From: CAZXCK01 sp964639225
Lineage (GTDB): Bacteria > Chloroflexota > Anaerolineae > Aggregatilineales > Phototrophicaceae
DNA: 6,448 nucleotides
Direction of reading: 5' to 3'
Assembly: GCA_964639225.1 (NCBI GenBank)
Contig: CAZXCK010000187.1
Coordinates: 1 to 6,448 of the forward strand
Positions 5,681-6,448 of the stretch are shown piece by piece; position 1 is the stretch's first letter; the number at the start of each line of letters is the position of its first letter. Below the pieces are notes generated by a model. That model ran no database searches and was not told where the DNA came from. It saw nothing but the letters and a program-made list of their open reading frames with translations. Position numbers and translations under genes: made by a program.

Positions 5681-6448
5681 ATGACGACCGTTTCTCAGGA
5701 ACAGGTACGGGATCAGGCAATTCCTCTGTCGCGCCGTCAAAGCCTGACGCTGACGGGGATCCGTCAACGCATCATCCCAAAACGCTGGTACGCCCACGTG
5801 ATTTTGTGGATTGCCTGCTTTATGCTGGGTGTGCCATTGCTCTATGCAGCGCTGGTGGGCACCCAGACCAACGCGCAGGTGTACGCTTACCAATTCTATC
5901 CCGGCGAGTCACTGATGCAGAATCTTCGCGTGGTAATGGAAACGCGCCAGATGGGCGACTATATGCTCAACAGTGTGTTCATCGCGGTCGCGGTGACGAC
6001 CGGCAAAACGATCCTGTCGCTGCTGGCCGGGCTGGCGTTCGTCTATTTTCGCTTTCCGGGCAAATGGATTGTCTTCGGCTTTGTGCTTATCACGCTGATG
6101 ATGCCCATCGAGACGATGGTCATCGCGCTGTTTCGTATTGTCTCGAATCTGGGCTGGGGGAACACTTATACAGCCCTGATCGTGCCTCTGATGGCAAGCG
6201 CCACCGGTACGTTCCTGTTTCGCCAGCATTTCGCCAGCATTCCGGCGGAGCTGTCGGAGGCGGCTCAACTGGATGGCGCGAACCCATTGCAATTCCTGCT
6301 GCGTGTTCTGATTCCCATTAGCTGGAACACCATCGGTGCGCTGGCGGTGATTCAGTTCCTGTATGCCTGGAATCTGTATCTGTGGCCGCGTATGATCATC
6401 AACAATCAGGAAAACCAGCTCGTTCAGGTGGGGTTGCGGACGCTGATC
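5681..6448 (+). CDS. Carbohydrate ABC transporter permease (UgpE/MalG-like), 3' end beyond the window
   Basis: The second inner-membrane CUT1 permease, pairing with the upstream UgpA/MalF-like protein. The frame is open from ATG 5681 to the window edge (256 residues); E. coli UgpE has about 280, so probably only a short C-terminal part is missing. GGAG (5667-5670) lies 10 bases before the ATG. A hydrophilic basic N-terminus (about 1-36) precedes helix 1 (about 38-60). More hydrophobic segments lie at about 97-122, 129-151, 163-180 and 214-236. The EAA loop EAAQLDGANPLQFLLRVLIP is at 193-212. The run YAWNLYLWPRMIINN (228-242) followed by QLVQVGLRTL (246-255) closely resembles UgpE-type permeases. 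The gap to the previous gene is 5 bases, so the two are cotranscribed and possibly coupled. An ATPase gene is not within the window. Confidence 0.92.
   Translation, partial: MTTVSQEQVRDQAIPLSRRQSLTLTGIRQRIIPKRWYAHVILWIACFMLGVPLLYAALVGTQTNAQVYAYQFYPGESLMQNLRVVMETRQMGDYMLNSVFIAVAVTTGKTILSLLAGLAFVYFRFPGKWIVFGFVLITLMMPIETMVIALFRIVSNLGWGNTYTALIVPLMASATGTFLFRQHFASIPAELSEAAQLDGANPLQFLLRVLIPISWNTIGALAVIQFLYAWNLYLWPRMIINNQENQLVQVGLRTLI

Noticed and set aside
5806..6321. A plus-strand 171-codon frame within the second permease region
   Set aside because: The overlapping frame from 5681 encodes a clear UgpE-like permease with EAA loop; the other frame has no family resemblance.
1..6448. CRISPR arrays, tRNA or rRNA genes, riboswitch aptamers and transposase genes
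   Set aside because: No regularly spaced repeats, no tRNA-like cloverleaf, no rRNA-like sequence and no transposase motif were seen on either strand.

Overview
The window is a carbohydrate-uptake locus from a moderately GC-rich bacterium. No marker gene fixes the lineage. A Sec signal peptide ending in a short Ala-x-Ala then Gln-Asp-Glu-Glu mature start, a very acidic Trp-rich solute-binding protein, and ribosome-binding sites of AGGA/GAGG type would fit an uncultured Chloroflexota (Anaerolineae-like) genome, but this is a low-confidence guess.

Layout. (1) Bases 1 to about 59 are AT-rich (about 36% GC) and do not continue the gene they abut. (2) On the minus strand, transcribed leftward from about 1550, lies a two-gene unit: a TIM-barrel ketose 3-epimerase of the D-tagatose/D-psicose 3-epimerase family (700-1548), then a CUT2-type (RbsA/MglA/XylG-like) sugar ABC ATPase that is cut off immediately after the H-loop of its first nucleotide-binding domain. 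(3) A divergent regulatory region (about 1549-1702) separates this unit from a plus-strand AraC-family regulator (1703-2545). (4) A stretch of about 370 bases without a solid gene follows. It holds a small HTH-like reading frame that is probably a relic, and several inverted repeats that look like operator candidates. (5) A plus-strand CUT1-type (Ugp/MalEFG-like) transporter operon follows: secreted binding protein (2915-4282), a strong intercistronic hairpin (4308-4345), an UgpA/MalF-like permease with an extra three-helix N-terminus (4377-5675), and an UgpE/MalG-like permease (5681 to the window end, incomplete).

How they fit together: the AraC regulator sits between two sugar-related units of different transporter class and probably controls one or both in response to a sugar or sugar derivative. 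The CUT1 binding protein and two permeases would need an ATPase (MsmK/UgpC type), which is not in the window and may lie downstream or elsewhere. The broken ATPase on the left belongs to a different transporter class and is not expected to energise these permeases. The epimerase would interconvert a ketose at C-3, presumably feeding the imported sugar into central metabolism. No RNA genes, CRISPR arrays or complete mobile elements were seen. No wholly new system is evident. The points most worth a second look are the truncation junction, the permease extension, the intercistronic hairpin and the inverted repeats in the two regulatory regions.
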